Shown: positions 25,460-34,588, numbered from the stretch's first letter. The stretch is 64,000 bases of DNA from Glaciihabitans sp. (GCA_025465535.1 JAODMY010000021.1:1-64000); one strand, 5' to 3'. Notes: generated by a model from the letters alone, not told the origin. Numbers and translations are program-made.

Positions 25460-26262
25460 CAGACTGCTTTCCGTAGTTGAGGTTGTGCGCTGGAACGGAT
25501 GCGCCGGTTCATGTCGCCGCTTATGCTGGTGCAGGTCTCCCGCAGGGCCGCGATAGCTCGTTTCTCGAGGACAGCAGACCTCGGGAAAGATATGGATACG
25601 GCTGCAATCGCCTCACCCATGAGCAGTATCGGGTGCGCGATGCATCTGACTGCCGTCGCGGCCTCACAGTCATCGAACGCCAAACCGACCTTTCGAACCT
25701 GTTCAAGGCACCGTACGAGTTCGGATGGAGATGTGATTGTTCTCGAAGTGATCGGATCGAGGGGCCCGTCCAGGACGCGTTGAAGATCTGGGATGGGCAA
25801 ATAAGCAAGCATCGCCTTACCCACTCCGGTCGCATGGGCCGAGAATGAACCGCCAACGGTAGTCGGGATGTCAGCACCGTGAATATTGGCGATTTTCTCA
25901 AGGTAGACGACTCGGTCATTTCTCATCGTTGCCAGGTGAAGCGTGTGCCCGGTGTGCCTCTGGAGCTCGATAAGCCTCTGCAAAGCGACGCCCCTGAGCA
26001 CCATCTCGGGGACGACTGACGACAGAACGAACATGTGGATTCCGATTCGGTACATGTCTCCATCGCGCTCGACCGCCCCCAATTCCAACATTTGCTGGAG
26101 CACGCGGTGAACTGTGGTTTTGGGTAATCCTGTGTCACGACTTATTTCAGCCAAGCTCAGCGGCCTACCACTTTCGCCTACCACGTTTAGCACTTGAAAT
26201 GCTCGATTGAGAACGCTGATTGCAGGCCCGGAGTCCGCCTGCGGCGTTTTGATCGTCATCAT
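25459..26262 (-). CDS. IclR-family transcriptional regulator
   Basis: 267 aa. Winged helix: LSLAEISRDTGLPKTTVHRV, then the effector domain with HLATMRNDRVVYLEKI, ATGVGKAMLAYLP and AVRCIAHPI. Divergent from the ABC importer/meta-cleavage operon, and the only IclR gene inside the block that carries the four GTTCCGC boxes, so it is the best candidate for their regulator. AAAGG lies somewhat far (about 12 nt) upstream of the ATG; the next codon is also ATG. Confidence 0.9.
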   Translation of the reverse strand: MMTIKTPQADSGPAISVLNRAFQVLNVVGESGRPLSLAEISRDTGLPKTTVHRVLQQMLELGAVERDGDMYRIGIHMFVLSSVVPEMVLRGVALQRLIELQRHTGHTLHLATMRNDRVVYLEKIANIHGADIPTTVGGSFSAHATGVGKAMLAYLPIPDLQRVLDGPLDPITSRTITSPSELVRCLEQVRKVGLAFDDCEAATAVRCIAHPILLMGEAIAAVSISFPRSAVLEKRAIAALRETCTSISGDMNRRIRSSAQPQLRKAV

Positions 26263-26315
26263 TGACGTCTTTGCCTTTCATTCCATCGCCCGAACGGCAC
26301 CTTGCCTAGAGTGAT

Positions 26316-26327
26316 CGTTCCAGAACG
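26316..26327. promoter_or_regulatory. Palindrome upstream of the iclR gene
   Basis: CGTTC-CA-GAACG, perfect, with a further GAAC directly after it. It stands 54 nt before the IclR start; possible autoregulatory site with a half site (GTTC) like that of the other boxes. Confidence 0.5.
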
Positions 26328-26383
26328 AACACTCTAGCGTTTTTTTGTCATTTATGCACGCTTATGAACTTGACATGCTGGCC

Positions 26384-26400
26384 AATCCACTCAGCGGAAC
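26384..26400 (-). promoter_or_regulatory. IclR-type box 4
   Basis: On the minus strand: GTTCCGC-TGA-GTGGATT. It overlaps the region just after a TTGACA hexamer and lies 209 nt before the binding-protein start, so it may act in activation or repression of the rightward operon. Confidence 0.65.
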
Positions 26401-26608
26401 AGATCGTTTTGCAGAGGGAAAGGCAGTCCTACTATCTGAGCTACGCGGCAACACATAGCCGAGGCAAGAAGGCGATTCGAACAAGAAATTGTTGGTCGCG
26501 GTCCCGACTCATCCACGTCGCTCAAGGAATGCACACAAAAGTCGTCCCGTTCGCGGGCCGCAAAAAATCGCGATAGTCAGTATTCGCAATGAGCAAGGAG
26601 GCTCACTC

Positions 26609-27667
26609 ATGTCACAACTACTGGCCACCAGGACGTCGAAGCGCTTGCGCAGGTACACAACAGTTGGATCGATTGCTTCGGTTATCGCCGTCTCGGTTCT
26701 CCTCGTATCCTGCTCGAGCACGGGCTCCTCTTCAACCAGCACATCTGCGCCGATCAACGACTCAGCAAAAGGGGTTTCGATAGTGGTTGTCGCTGGCACG
26801 TCGAGCGACCCTTTTATGTCGTCGGTGAAGCACGGCGTCGACGCGGCTGCCTTAGCGGTAAAGGCCGCCGGTGGCTCGGTGACCTACCTCACGCTGCAGA
26901 ACTACCAAAACCTTGGCCCGGATACCGCCAAACTCGCGCAGACTGCTCTCAACCTGCATCCGACCGCGATTGTCGTCCCGGATTTTGTTCCTTCCGCGGA
27001 GGATCCCACTCTCAAGAGCATCGTCAAGGCTGGAATAACTCTTGTGCTTTACAACTCAGGAAGTGAAGCCGAAGCGCAGAAATTGGGCGCATTGACTTAT
27101 ATCGCGTCGGACTACGAGGCCAGCGGGGTAGCCGCCGGCAAGGAGCTCCTGGCGGCGGGTGCCAAAGATGTCGTCTTCGTTGACACCATCCCCGGCAATC
27201 CGTCGGCGGACGCGATGAACAACGGGTACAAGAGCGCTGTGACATCTGGCGGAGGGAAATTTCGCGAGCTGACGCTGCCTGCGACCAGTTTTCAAAATAC
27301 AACCGCCGTAACTCAGGCCATCAAGTCCGAGCTGATCAATAGCCCGTCGATTGATGCAATCGCCACCTGGGCAACGCCCGACGACGACAGTGCAGCTGCC
27401 GCGATTAGTCAGAACAATGCAACTGGGAAGGTGAAACTGGTCGGCTTCGGACTTTCCACGAACGCGCTTTCGCGCATCAAGGCGGGAACGCAGCTTGCTG
27501 CGACCGACCAGCAGCCATATGCGCAGGGTTACTACGCGGTTTCGGCAGCGTTCCAGTACGCCGCATACGGTATCGCCCTTCCCACCAAGCTGCTTACCGG
27601 TCCTCTGGTCGTCGACTCAAAGAACGTGGTGCAGGCGATCCATGGAACAAGTTTGGGAGTTCGCTAA
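26609..27667 (+). CDS. Substrate-binding lipoprotein of a ribose-type ABC importer
   Basis: 352 aa. Signal peptide with lipobox (LLVSC, Cys near residue 35) followed by a Ser/Thr-rich linker, then a type-I periplasmic-binding fold: VVAGTSSDPFMSSVKHGVDA, VTYLTLQNYQ, TAIVVPDFVP. Such proteins (peripl_BP_4-like) often bind sugars, but several serve aromatic or other small molecules, and the context here favours a catabolic substrate. AAGGAGG is 6 nt before the ATG. First gene of a nine-gene rightward unit. Confidence 0.86.
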   Translation: MSQLLATRTSKRLRRYTTVGSIASVIAVSVLLVSCSSTGSSSTSTSAPINDSAKGVSIVVVAGTSSDPFMSSVKHGVDAAALAVKAAGGSVTYLTLQNYQNLGPDTAKLAQTALNLHPTAIVVPDFVPSAEDPTLKSIVKAGITLVLYNSGSEAEAQKLGALTYIASDYEASGVAAGKELLAAGAKDVVFVDTIPGNPSADAMNNGYKSAVTSGGGKFRELTLPATSFQNTTAVTQAIKSELINSPSIDAIATWATPDDDSAAAAISQNNATGKVKLVGFGLSTNALSRIKAGTQLAATDQQPYAQGYYAVSAAFQYAAYGIALPTKLLTGPLVVDSKNVVQAIHGTSLGVR

Positions 27668-27745
27668 ATCGAAGGGTCCTGGCCGGGGCGATGTGCTTCG
27701 GCCAGGCGCTTCATTACCGCTTCGCAGTATTACCTGGAGAATCAG

Positions 27746-28867
27746 ATGCAAACAAGACTGAATGTCGCTTCCACCGGTGTTAGGACCAGCCCAAAGTTAG
27801 TGGCGCAGCCTGCAACGGTGCACGAGCCCAGACAGACGTTTCGGCGTCTTTCGCGCAGATCAGAGATGGGCGCCCTCGTCGGCGCAGTAGTCGTTTTCGT
27901 ATTTTTTGCCGTCCTCGGCGGCAGCAAGTTCTTGTCGGTGGGAGGGTTTGCCGGCTGGACTAACGTCGCCGCGGAACTAGGCGTCGTTGCTGTGCCTGTG
28001 GGGCTTTTGATGATCGCGGGCGAACTGGATCTGTCTGTCGGATCTGTCATCGCAGCGAGCTCCATGACGCTCGCCATCGCCTCCGGCTATTGGCAACTGC
28101 CCTACCCGGTCGGCATTTTGTTGGCGCTCGCGGTGGGCGCGATCGTGGGCCTCATCAACGGAATCATCACTACTAGAACCAACGTTCCTTCGTTCGTTGT
28201 CACATTGGGGACACAGTTCGGAATGGCGGGACTGACTCTCGGATTGTCTCGCGCACTCACCGGAAGCACCAACGTTTCCGTGACCCCGGATCCCGTTTCC
28301 AAGTCGATCGTCGGCACCCTAATCGCCGGCCAATTCGAAACCTCCATTCTTTGGTGCATCGGCCTCGCTCTGCTCGTCGGGTGGGTTTTGCACGTCAGTC
28401 CCTGGGGGAACTGGATTTTCGCGATCGGCGGGGATAAGGAAAGCGCGCGAGCAGCGGACATCCCGGTGGCCAGGACCAAGGTCGTCCTGTTCGTATGCAG
28501 TGGTTTGGGCGCGGCGTTGGTCGGAGTTATACAAACCTCCCTGTACAACGGCGCCCAAACTGCGATTGGGCAGTCATTTGTCTTCAACTCGATCATCGCC
28601 GTGGTCATCGGTGGAGTCCTCCTCACCGGCGGATACGGATCTGTGATCGGGGTGATCCTCGGAACGATCACCTTTGCCGTGGTGACACAGGGGATCTATT
28701 ACACAGGGTGGAGTTCGGACTGGGGCAGCCTCATTCTGGGAATCCTCCTTCTTGTGGCTGTACTTCTGAACAACACTTTTCGACGGCTCGCTCTCGCGAC
28801 CAAACGGCAGAGATCGGTCGGCTCTAGGAAGGATCGAAATGGCAACGCCACTACTCGAACTGAGTAA
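27746..28867 (+). CDS. ABC importer permease (RbsC/BPD_transp_2 type)
   Basis: 373 aa, 8-10 hydrophobic segments. Family marks: GLLMIAGELDLSVGSVIAAS and the cytoplasmic-loop region AIGGDKESARAADIPV, as in RbsC/XylH permeases. It is the only permease in the unit, so the pore is probably a homodimer. GGAG lies 7 nt before the ATG. It overlaps the ATPase gene by 29 nt in another frame. Confidence 0.9.
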   Translation: MQTRLNVASTGVRTSPKLVAQPATVHEPRQTFRRLSRRSEMGALVGAVVVFVFFAVLGGSKFLSVGGFAGWTNVAAELGVVAVPVGLLMIAGELDLSVGSVIAASSMTLAIASGYWQLPYPVGILLALAVGAIVGLINGIITTRTNVPSFVVTLGTQFGMAGLTLGLSRALTGSTNVSVTPDPVSKSIVGTLIAGQFETSILWCIGLALLVGWVLHVSPWGNWIFAIGGDKESARAADIPVARTKVVLFVCSGLGAALVGVIQTSLYNGAQTAIGQSFVFNSIIAVVIGGVLLTGGYGSVIGVILGTITFAVVTQGIYYTGWSSDWGSLILGILLLVAVLLNNTFRRLALATKRQRSVGSRKDRNGNATTRTE

Positions 28868-29642
28868 CGTTTCAAAGTCGTTCGCGGGTTCGGATGCTCT
28901 CAAGGACATCTCGTTGGAAGTCGAGCCAGGACAGGTTCTCTGTCTGCTCGGGGACAATGGCGCAGGAAAATCGACCCTGATCAAGATTCTTTCCGGCGTC
29001 CATCGCCCGACCGGCGGGGAAGTGCGAGTCAGCGGAACCCCCGTAAACTTCGGCAGCCCGAAAGATGCCAGTGTGCTTGGCATTGCCACTGTTCATCAAT
29101 TCGGAGGGTCGTTTCCATTGATGACGGTTGAGCGCTCATTTTTCGTTGGTAGAGAGCCAACAAAGGGATGGGGCGTGTTTCGAATATTCGACAAGAAGAC
29201 GGCCGCAGCCATCTCAGTGAGCGCAGTGCAACGGCTGGGAATCACAAGGATCACGCGTGGAGACCAGATCGTGGGCAGTCTCTCAGGAGGCGAACGTCAA
29301 GCCTTGGTAATTGCCAGGGCGGTGCATTTTGGCGCAAAAGTCTTGATTTTGGACGAACCTACGGCGGCCCTCGGCGTAAAAGAGGCCACGCACGTGCTGC
29401 GAATCATCATGCAGGCGCGGGCGGCGGGAGTTGCCGTCGTCTTCGTAACTCACAATGTGTTGCACGCCATGACAGTGGGAGACCGGTTCGCGGTGCTGAT
29501 CCACGGAAGGAAAGTGGACGATTTCCGAAAAGGCGAACGGAGTCGCGCCGAGATTACGGATCTGATGGCCGGTGGCGAAGCGATGGCTGAGCTTGAATCG
29601 GAGCTCGCACAGTACGAGCTTGATGCAGGTGAATCTCGATGA
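28839..29642 (+). CDS. ABC importer ATPase, single-domain
   Basis: 267 aa. Walker A GDNGAGKST near residue 38, signature LSGGERQ near 148, Walker B VLILDEP near 168, switch His in VTHN. Ribose-type ATPases usually carry two tandem domains in about 500 aa; this one has a single domain like FrcA, so it should act as a homodimer. The Q-loop reads VHQFGG. Overlaps the permease end and shares ATGA with the hydratase downstream. Confidence 0.92.
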   Translation: MATPLLELSNVSKSFAGSDALKDISLEVEPGQVLCLLGDNGAGKSTLIKILSGVHRPTGGEVRVSGTPVNFGSPKDASVLGIATVHQFGGSFPLMTVERSFFVGREPTKGWGVFRIFDKKTAAAISVSAVQRLGITRITRGDQIVGSLSGGERQALVIARAVHFGAKVLILDEPTAALGVKEATHVLRIIMQARAAGVAVVFVTHNVLHAMTVGDRFAVLIHGRKVDDFRKGERSRAEITDLMAGGEAMAELESELAQYELDAGESR

Positions 29643-30439
29643 CCGCAACTCAGATCGAAATTTCCGCGGCCGCCGATCGACTTTTTGCGGCTCAGGCTAG
29701 TGCCGTCGCAATTCCGCCCGTGACTCTCGACCTCGGAAACGAATTGTCGACTGCGTACGCCGTGCAGGAGGAGCTCATCAGGCGTCGAGTTCGCGGTGGC
29801 GTTCGACGCATTGGGCGAAAGGTTGGGCTGACTGCTCCAGCGGTTCAGACCCAGCTGGGCGTGGACCAGCCAGACTTCGGCGTGCTGCTGAGCGACATGA
29901 TCCTTACGGAGGACGACTCAATTCCGTGGGACTCGCTCATCTCCCCTCGAATTGAGGCGGAGATCGCCTTTGTCATGAACAGGGACGTGACAGACACCAG
30001 GGGTGACAGCATCCTGGACGCTGTGGCATACGTCACGCCCGCGTTCGAAATCGTAGACAGCCGAATCGTTGATTGGAAGATTGGGATCGTTGACACGATC
30101 GCTGACAACGCGTCGAGCGCGTATTTCGTTCTCGGACAGGAACGAGCGCGACTTCAGGATTATGCGCCAATCGACGCGCGAATGGCTCTCGAAGAGAACG
30201 GTGACGAAGTGTCAAGGGGGTCGGGTGCGGACTGCCTTGGCGATCCGATCAATGCATTGCGGTGGGTCGCCGAGACCGCGGCCGCGCTCGGTCGGCCGCT
30301 GATGGCGGGCGAAGTCGTCCTGTCGGGCGCGCTGGGACCGATGGTGCCACTGAGCCCGGGGTCGAGCTATCACGCTGAGATCAGCGGGTTGGGCTCGGTC
30401 TCCGTGACTTCTTCAGCAAGCGAAAGGAGCGGTGAATGA
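29639..30439 (+). CDS. mhpD: 2-oxopent-4-enoate hydratase
   Basis: 266 aa, FAH-related hydratase adding water to 2-hydroxypenta-2,4-dienoate to give 4-hydroxy-2-oxovalerate. Signatures: [31 protein letters not shown], and the metal-binding [11 protein letters not shown]; the C-terminal part has [16 protein letters not shown]. Start shares ATGA with the ABC ATPase, placing uptake and breakdown in one transcript. The 4-oxalocrotonate decarboxylase relative is less likely because the next genes are the standard aldolase and acetaldehyde dehydrogenase. Confidence 0.88.
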   Translation: MTATQIEISAAADRLFAAQASAVAIPPVTLDLGNELSTAYAVQEELIRRRVRGGVRRIGRKVGLTAPAVQTQLGVDQPDFGVLLSDMILTEDDSIPWDSLISPRIEAEIAFVMNRDVTDTRGDSILDAVAYVTPAFEIVDSRIVDWKIGIVDTIADNASSAYFVLGQERARLQDYAPIDARMALEENGDEVSRGSGADCLGDPINALRWVAETAAALGRPLMAGEVVLSGALGPMVPLSPGSSYHAEISGLGSVSVTSSASERSGE

Positions 30440-31365
30440 AAGCGAAGGTGGCCATCATCGGGTCCGGCAACATCGGCACTGATCTCATGTTCAAGGTAAT
30501 CCGACTTTCCGACGTCCTCGAGATGGGGGTGATGGTAGGGATTGATCCTGAGTCGGACGGCCTGGCGCGAGCGAACCGACTTGGCTTCGCCAGCACGTCG
30601 GAGGGCGTGGAGGGTTTGATTGCCATGCCCGAATTCAAAGACATCGAAGTCATCTTCGATGCGACAAGCGCGGGCGCCCACATCCACAATGCTGGGGTGC
30701 TCTCCCCTTTTGGAAAGCGATTGGTCGACCTCACCCCGGCCGCACTGGGACCGTTCGTCGTTCCCGCGGTGAACATGGACGCCTATCTCGATTCACCGGA
30801 CGTAAACATGGTGACTTGCGGCGGCCAGGCAACGATTCCGATCGTCGCGGCGATCAGTGACGTCATGCCTGTTCACTACGCCGAGATCGTCGCGTCCATC
30901 GCGTCAAAATCGGCGGGACCTGGCACTCGCGCGAACATCGACGAGTTCACCGAGACGACATCTCGGGCGATCGAGGAGGTTGGTCGAGCTGTGCGGGGGA
31001 AAGCGATCATCGTGCTGAACCCCGCGGAGCCACCCATGATCATGCGCGACACGATCTTGGCGTTAATCGACCGTGCTGACGTAGAGACCCGCGCTCGCAT
31101 AGTCGAATCGATTAGTGAACGCGTTGCGACAGTGTCCGAATACGTGCCCGGGTACAGCCTCAAGCAGGATGTCCAGTTCACGGATGAAAACGACTCGGTC
31201 GCATCACTCGCGGGGGCCAGCGGACCGTTCACACGCGTTTCAGTCTTCGTGGAAGTAAAAGGTGCCGCTCACTATCTGCCGGAATACGCCGGCAATCTCG
31301 ACATAATGACCAGCGCTGCGATGCGGGTGGCTGAGCGTCTCGTTTTAGAAAGGACCAGCGCATGA
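30436..31365 (+). CDS. mhpF: Acetaldehyde dehydrogenase (acetylating)
   Basis: 309 aa, NAD- and CoA-dependent, converting acetaldehyde to acetyl-CoA. Nucleotide-binding start [19 protein letters not shown], catalytic cysteine in [12 protein letters not shown] near residue 130, and the [11 protein letters not shown]-like stretch ([18 protein letters not shown]). ATGA overlaps on both sides with the hydratase and aldolase. It forms a channelling complex with the aldolase in known systems (DmpFG, MhpEF). Confidence 0.95.
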   Translation: MKAKVAIIGSGNIGTDLMFKVIRLSDVLEMGVMVGIDPESDGLARANRLGFASTSEGVEGLIAMPEFKDIEVIFDATSAGAHIHNAGVLSPFGKRLVDLTPAALGPFVVPAVNMDAYLDSPDVNMVTCGGQATIPIVAAISDVMPVHYAEIVASIASKSAGPGTRANIDEFTETTSRAIEEVGRAVRGKAIIVLNPAEPPMIMRDTILALIDRADVETRARIVESISERVATVSEYVPGYSLKQDVQFTDENDSVASLAGASGPFTRVSVFVEVKGAAHYLPEYAGNLDIMTSAAMRVAERLVLERTSA

Positions 31366-32408
31366 GCGACAGCCAGACTGAAATCTATCTTCAAGACGTC
31401 ACCCTTCGGGATGGCATGCATGCCCTCCGCCACCAGATGTCTCTCAAAGATGTGATTGCTATTGCCGGTGCGCTCGACTCGGCCGGCGTCGATGCAATTG
31501 AGATTGCGCATGGCGATGGCCTTGGTGGCAGTTCGCTCACTTATGGGCCCGGCAGTCAGTCCGACGACGCGTGGATCGAGGCCGCAGCCTCTGCGGTAAA
31601 GAGTGCGAAGCTCACCACGCTGGTTCTTCCGGGAATTGCGACTCTCCCTGATCTGAAGAGAGCCTACAAATTGGGCGTGCGATCGGTGCGAGTGGCCACC
31701 CACTGCACAGAAGCCGACGTCTCGGCGCAGCACATTTCGGCGGCGCGTGAATTGGGCATGGACGTCTCAGGTTTTCTCATGATGGCGCACCTGGCGGAAC
31801 CAACTGTCCTGGCAGAGCAAGCCAAGCTCATGGAGAGCTACGGGGCGAATTGCGTTTACGTGACAGATTCCGGAGGCCGTCTCACCATGAATGGGGTGCG
31901 CGAGCGCGTCATCGCATATCGCGACACGCTGGATTCCGACACTCAGATCGGCATTCATGCCCACGAAAATCTTTCGCTGTCCGTTGCTAACGCTGTTGCG
32001 GCGGTAGAAGCCGGCGCCTACCGCGTCGATGCGTCTCTCGCTGGCCAGGGCGCTGGCGCCGGCAACACCCCAATCGAGCCATTCGTTGCCGTGGCGAACC
32101 TTCTTGGATGGGCGCATCACGCCGACCTGTTCGCGTTACAGGATGCTGCGGATGATTTGGTTCGGCCGCTGCGGGATCGACCAGTTCAAGTCGACCGAGA
32201 GACGTTGACCCTCGGATTTGCGGGTGTCTACTCCAGCTTCCTGCGCCATGCCGAACGTGCGTCTGCGCTATACGGCATCGACACGCGCGAGATTCTGGTT
32301 GAGGTCGGACGCCGGCAACTCATCGGAGGCCAGGAAGACATGATCGTGGACGTTGCACTTGACCTTGTCCGTATTCGTGAAACAGCCGACAGCCAGCTGT
32401 CGGCGTAG
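31362..32408 (+). CDS. mhpE: 4-hydroxy-2-oxovalerate aldolase
   Basis: 348 aa, class II pyruvate aldolase splitting 4-hydroxy-2-oxovalerate into pyruvate and acetaldehyde. TIM-barrel signature [16 protein letters not shown] near the N-terminus, the metal-binding [20 protein letters not shown], and the [19 protein letters not shown] block. C-terminal communication domain present. Overlaps the acetaldehyde dehydrogenase by ATGA, consistent with a bifunctional complex. Confidence 0.95.
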   Translation: MSDSQTEIYLQDVTLRDGMHALRHQMSLKDVIAIAGALDSAGVDAIEIAHGDGLGGSSLTYGPGSQSDDAWIEAAASAVKSAKLTTLVLPGIATLPDLKRAYKLGVRSVRVATHCTEADVSAQHISAARELGMDVSGFLMMAHLAEPTVLAEQAKLMESYGANCVYVTDSGGRLTMNGVRERVIAYRDTLDSDTQIGIHAHENLSLSVANAVAAVEAGAYRVDASLAGQGAGAGNTPIEPFVAVANLLGWAHHADLFALQDAADDLVRPLRDRPVQVDRETLTLGFAGVYSSFLRHAERASALYGIDTREILVEVGRRQLIGGQEDMIVDVALDLVRIRETADSQLSA

Positions 32409-32454
32409 TGCCCAGCGGCCCGCTGCCGATTGACAAAACGTAAGGAGGAGACGC

Positions 32455-33327
32455 ATGGCCATTCACACCTACACCAGCGTTTGGAGCGACCTCGCCCAGG
32501 TCGAGTTCGCTCAGGGATTCATCGAAGCTGGACCTTATCGAACCAGATACCTGCGCTCGGGCGACTCGACCAAGCCCCCGTTGATTCTTCTGCATGGAGT
32601 GACGGGTCACGCCGAGGCCTACGTTCGAAACCTGCGGAGCCACGGCGAACATTTCTCGGTCTGGGCGATCGACCTCATCGGCCATGGATACAGTGCCAAA
32701 CCGAACTTTCCGCTCGAGATCCCGAACTATGTCGACCACGTTATTGCGTTTATGCAGGCGATCGGAGTCGAGAGGGCATCGTTTTCCGGTGAATCTCTCG
32801 GGGGGTGGGTCACCGCCGCACTGGCGCTAGCTCATCCCGAAAAGGTCGATCGGATCGTTTTGAACACGATGGGGGGAACCATGGCGAACCCTGCGGTGAT
32901 GCACCGACTTTATGAACTGTCAATGGCGGCGGCGGAGGATCCGAGCTGGGAGCGAGTGAAAGCTCGCCTCGAGTGGCTAATGGCTGATCCGAGCATGGTC
33001 ACCGACGATCTGATCAAAACTCGGCAGGCGATTTTTCAACAGCCCGACTGGAAGATGGCGTGCGAAATGAATATGGCGCTTCAGAAGATGGACGTTCGAC
33101 TCCGGAACATGCTCACCGACGACGATTTGCGTGCGATTCAGGCGCCGGCAATGGTCCTTTGGACTACGAAGGATCCGTCGGGTCCGGTCGATGAGGGGCG
33201 CCGGATTGCAGGACTACTTCCGAATGGGCGTCTCGTAGTTATGGACAACTGCGGGCATTGGCCGCAGTACGAAGACCCCGAAACATTCAATCGCCATCAG
33301 ATCGACTTTCTACTCGAGCGCGACTGA
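32455..33327 (+). CDS. Alpha/beta hydrolase, probable meta-cleavage C-C hydrolase
   Basis: 290 aa. Nucleophile elbow GESLGGW near residue 115, Asp in DPSGPVDEG, His in CGHWPQYEDP, the layout of HsaD/BphD/MhpC-type C-C bond hydrolases; the oxyanion region is LLHGVTGHAEAYVRN. AAGGAGGAG precedes the ATG. Placed between the aldolase and an extradiol dioxygenase, so it probably hydrolyses the ring-cleavage product to 2-hydroxypentadienoate plus an acid that would reveal the original side chain. Confidence 0.87.
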   Translation: MAIHTYTSVWSDLAQVEFAQGFIEAGPYRTRYLRSGDSTKPPLILLHGVTGHAEAYVRNLRSHGEHFSVWAIDLIGHGYSAKPNFPLEIPNYVDHVIAFMQAIGVERASFSGESLGGWVTAALALAHPEKVDRIVLNTMGGTMANPAVMHRLYELSMAAAEDPSWERVKARLEWLMADPSMVTDDLIKTRQAIFQQPDWKMACEMNMALQKMDVRLRNMLTDDDLRAIQAPAMVLWTTKDPSGPVDEGRRIAGLLPNGRLVVMDNCGHWPQYEDPETFNRHQIDFLLERD

Positions 33328-33354
33328 TACGAGAGCTGAACAAAGGAGAAAAGA

Positions 33355-34371
33355 ATGACGACCGTTTCCGACCGTTATGATCCAGGCCCACAAATTGCGC
33401 AGGTCGGGTCCATAAATATCGGTACAAGGGATATTGAAAAATCGCTCTGGTTCTTCCGGGACCTTCTTGGGATGGAAGAGGTGCAGCGTGACGGCAATGT
33501 TGCGTACCTCCGTTGCTATCAGGAGTTTGGCCATCATTCCCTGGTGCTCACTGAGCAGGACGACGCGATTGTAAACGCGTTCAGTTTCCGAACAAGACGA
33601 CCTGAGGATGTGGAACTCTTCTACAACGATTTGCAAGCGCAGGAAATCGAGGCTGTGGAGATTCCGGCTGGACATGAGGCTGGTCGCGGCACCGCGGTAC
33701 GCTTCCTTCTCCCGGGAGGGGACCATCCTTTCGAGCTGTACTACGACATCGACAAGCCTGAAGCGGATCCCAGCCTTCGATCCAGGCTGCCGAGCAACAG
33801 CTCGCGGCGCCGAGGACTTGGCGTGCGCCGGATTGACCACTTTAATATTCAAACGGCTCCCGGCCGGATCAACCAGGCAGAACAGTGGGTGCGCGACAAT
33901 CTCGGCTTCAAACGCCGTGAGTTCGCGAAGTTCGCTGACTCGAACACGATCATGGCCTCGTGGATGTCGGTGACGGCGCAGATGCATGACCTCGCAATCG
34001 TCGCGAACTTCGAAGAAAAATCGGCGCAGATGCACCACCTCGCGTTCAATCTGGAAAGCTTCTCAGACTCGCTGGCCGCTGCCGACATTCTTCGGGATCT
34101 GGATGTTTCCTATGGCGCCGGCCCGGGGAAACACGGTATCGGACAGGCGATGTATTTGTATGTCCACGACCCAGGATCGGACCACCGCGTCGAGCTCTAT
34201 TCGGGTGGATACCTGATTTTTGACCCGGATTGGGACCCACTCGAGTGGAAGGCAGTCGATTTTCCCGAAGGCCTAACGTGGTATGGAGACCCGATTGATA
34301 CAACGCCCGGGAATCGCGGCAGGGACACCACCGGCTCGGCTCCGCTATACCTCTCACGCCAACTTGCGTGA
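33355..34371 (+). CDS. Type I extradiol (catechol 2,3-dioxygenase-like) dioxygenase
   Basis: 338 aa with two VOC modules. The iron ligands expected in the C-terminal module are present: H in RRIDHFNIQTA, H in AQMHHLAFNLES, and E in HRVELYSGGY. The N-terminal module (SINIGTRDIEKSLWFFRDLL) lacks them, as in all two-domain extradiol enzymes. AAAGGAG precedes the ATG. Last gene of the importer/meta-cleavage unit and followed by a strong hairpin. The substrate catechol is not known; no ring hydroxylase is present in the operon. Confidence 0.88.
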   Translation: MTTVSDRYDPGPQIAQVGSINIGTRDIEKSLWFFRDLLGMEEVQRDGNVAYLRCYQEFGHHSLVLTEQDDAIVNAFSFRTRRPEDVELFYNDLQAQEIEAVEIPAGHEAGRGTAVRFLLPGGDHPFELYYDIDKPEADPSLRSRLPSNSSRRRGLGVRRIDHFNIQTAPGRINQAEQWVRDNLGFKRREFAKFADSNTIMASWMSVTAQMHDLAIVANFEEKSAQMHHLAFNLESFSDSLAAADILRDLDVSYGAGPGKHGIGQAMYLYVHDPGSDHRVELYSGGYLIFDPDWDPLEWKAVDFPEGLTWYGDPIDTTPGNRGRDTTGSAPLYLSRQLA

Positions 34372-34410
34372 GTGGAAAAACGAGTGACCTCACTGGTTGA
34401 GGCGCGTCGG

Positions 34411-34449
34411 TGATGATGGCTCCCTCGTTACGCGAGGGAGCCATCATCA
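34411..34449 (+). terminator. Strong hairpin terminator of the catabolic operon
   Basis: Perfect 17-bp inverted repeat (arm TGATGATGGCTCCCTCG, loop TTACG) 40 nt after the dioxygenase stop. No T-tract but very stable. It marks the right end of the catabolic block. Confidence 0.88.
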
Positions 34450-34562
34450 TTGGCGTTCGGCATTGTTTACCCTTGCGGTTCACCCCCGTTTGGGGGGATG
34501 GTGTATTTGTCTCGAGATTCTGATGAAGGTGGCCCTGCTGCAGGCGGGGTCTATTTTCGGCC

Positions 34563-34588
34563 AATCCGTGAGAGCGCTCTCACGGATT
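34563..34588. promoter_or_regulatory. LacI/CebR-like operator upstream of the cellulase
   Basis: Perfect 26-bp palindrome with core GAGAGCGCTCTC, 36 nt before the GH6 start. The core resembles the actinobacterial CebR site (TGGGAGCGCTCCCA), a cellobiose-responsive LacI-family operator. The regulator gene is not in the window. Confidence 0.75.

Larger units (their letters stand above)
26263..26608. other. Control region of the ABC/meta-cleavage operon
   Basis: 346 bp between the divergent IclR and binding-protein genes. It contains a CGTTC-CA-GAACG palindrome (26316-26327), a TTGACA hexamer at 26370-26375 without a convincing -10, and IclR-type box 4 (26384-26400). No credible small gene. Confidence 0.65.

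Noticed and set aside
26364-26576. 70-codon frame in the importer control region
   Set aside because: Overlaps box 4, no ribosome site, basic composition; not supported as a gene.
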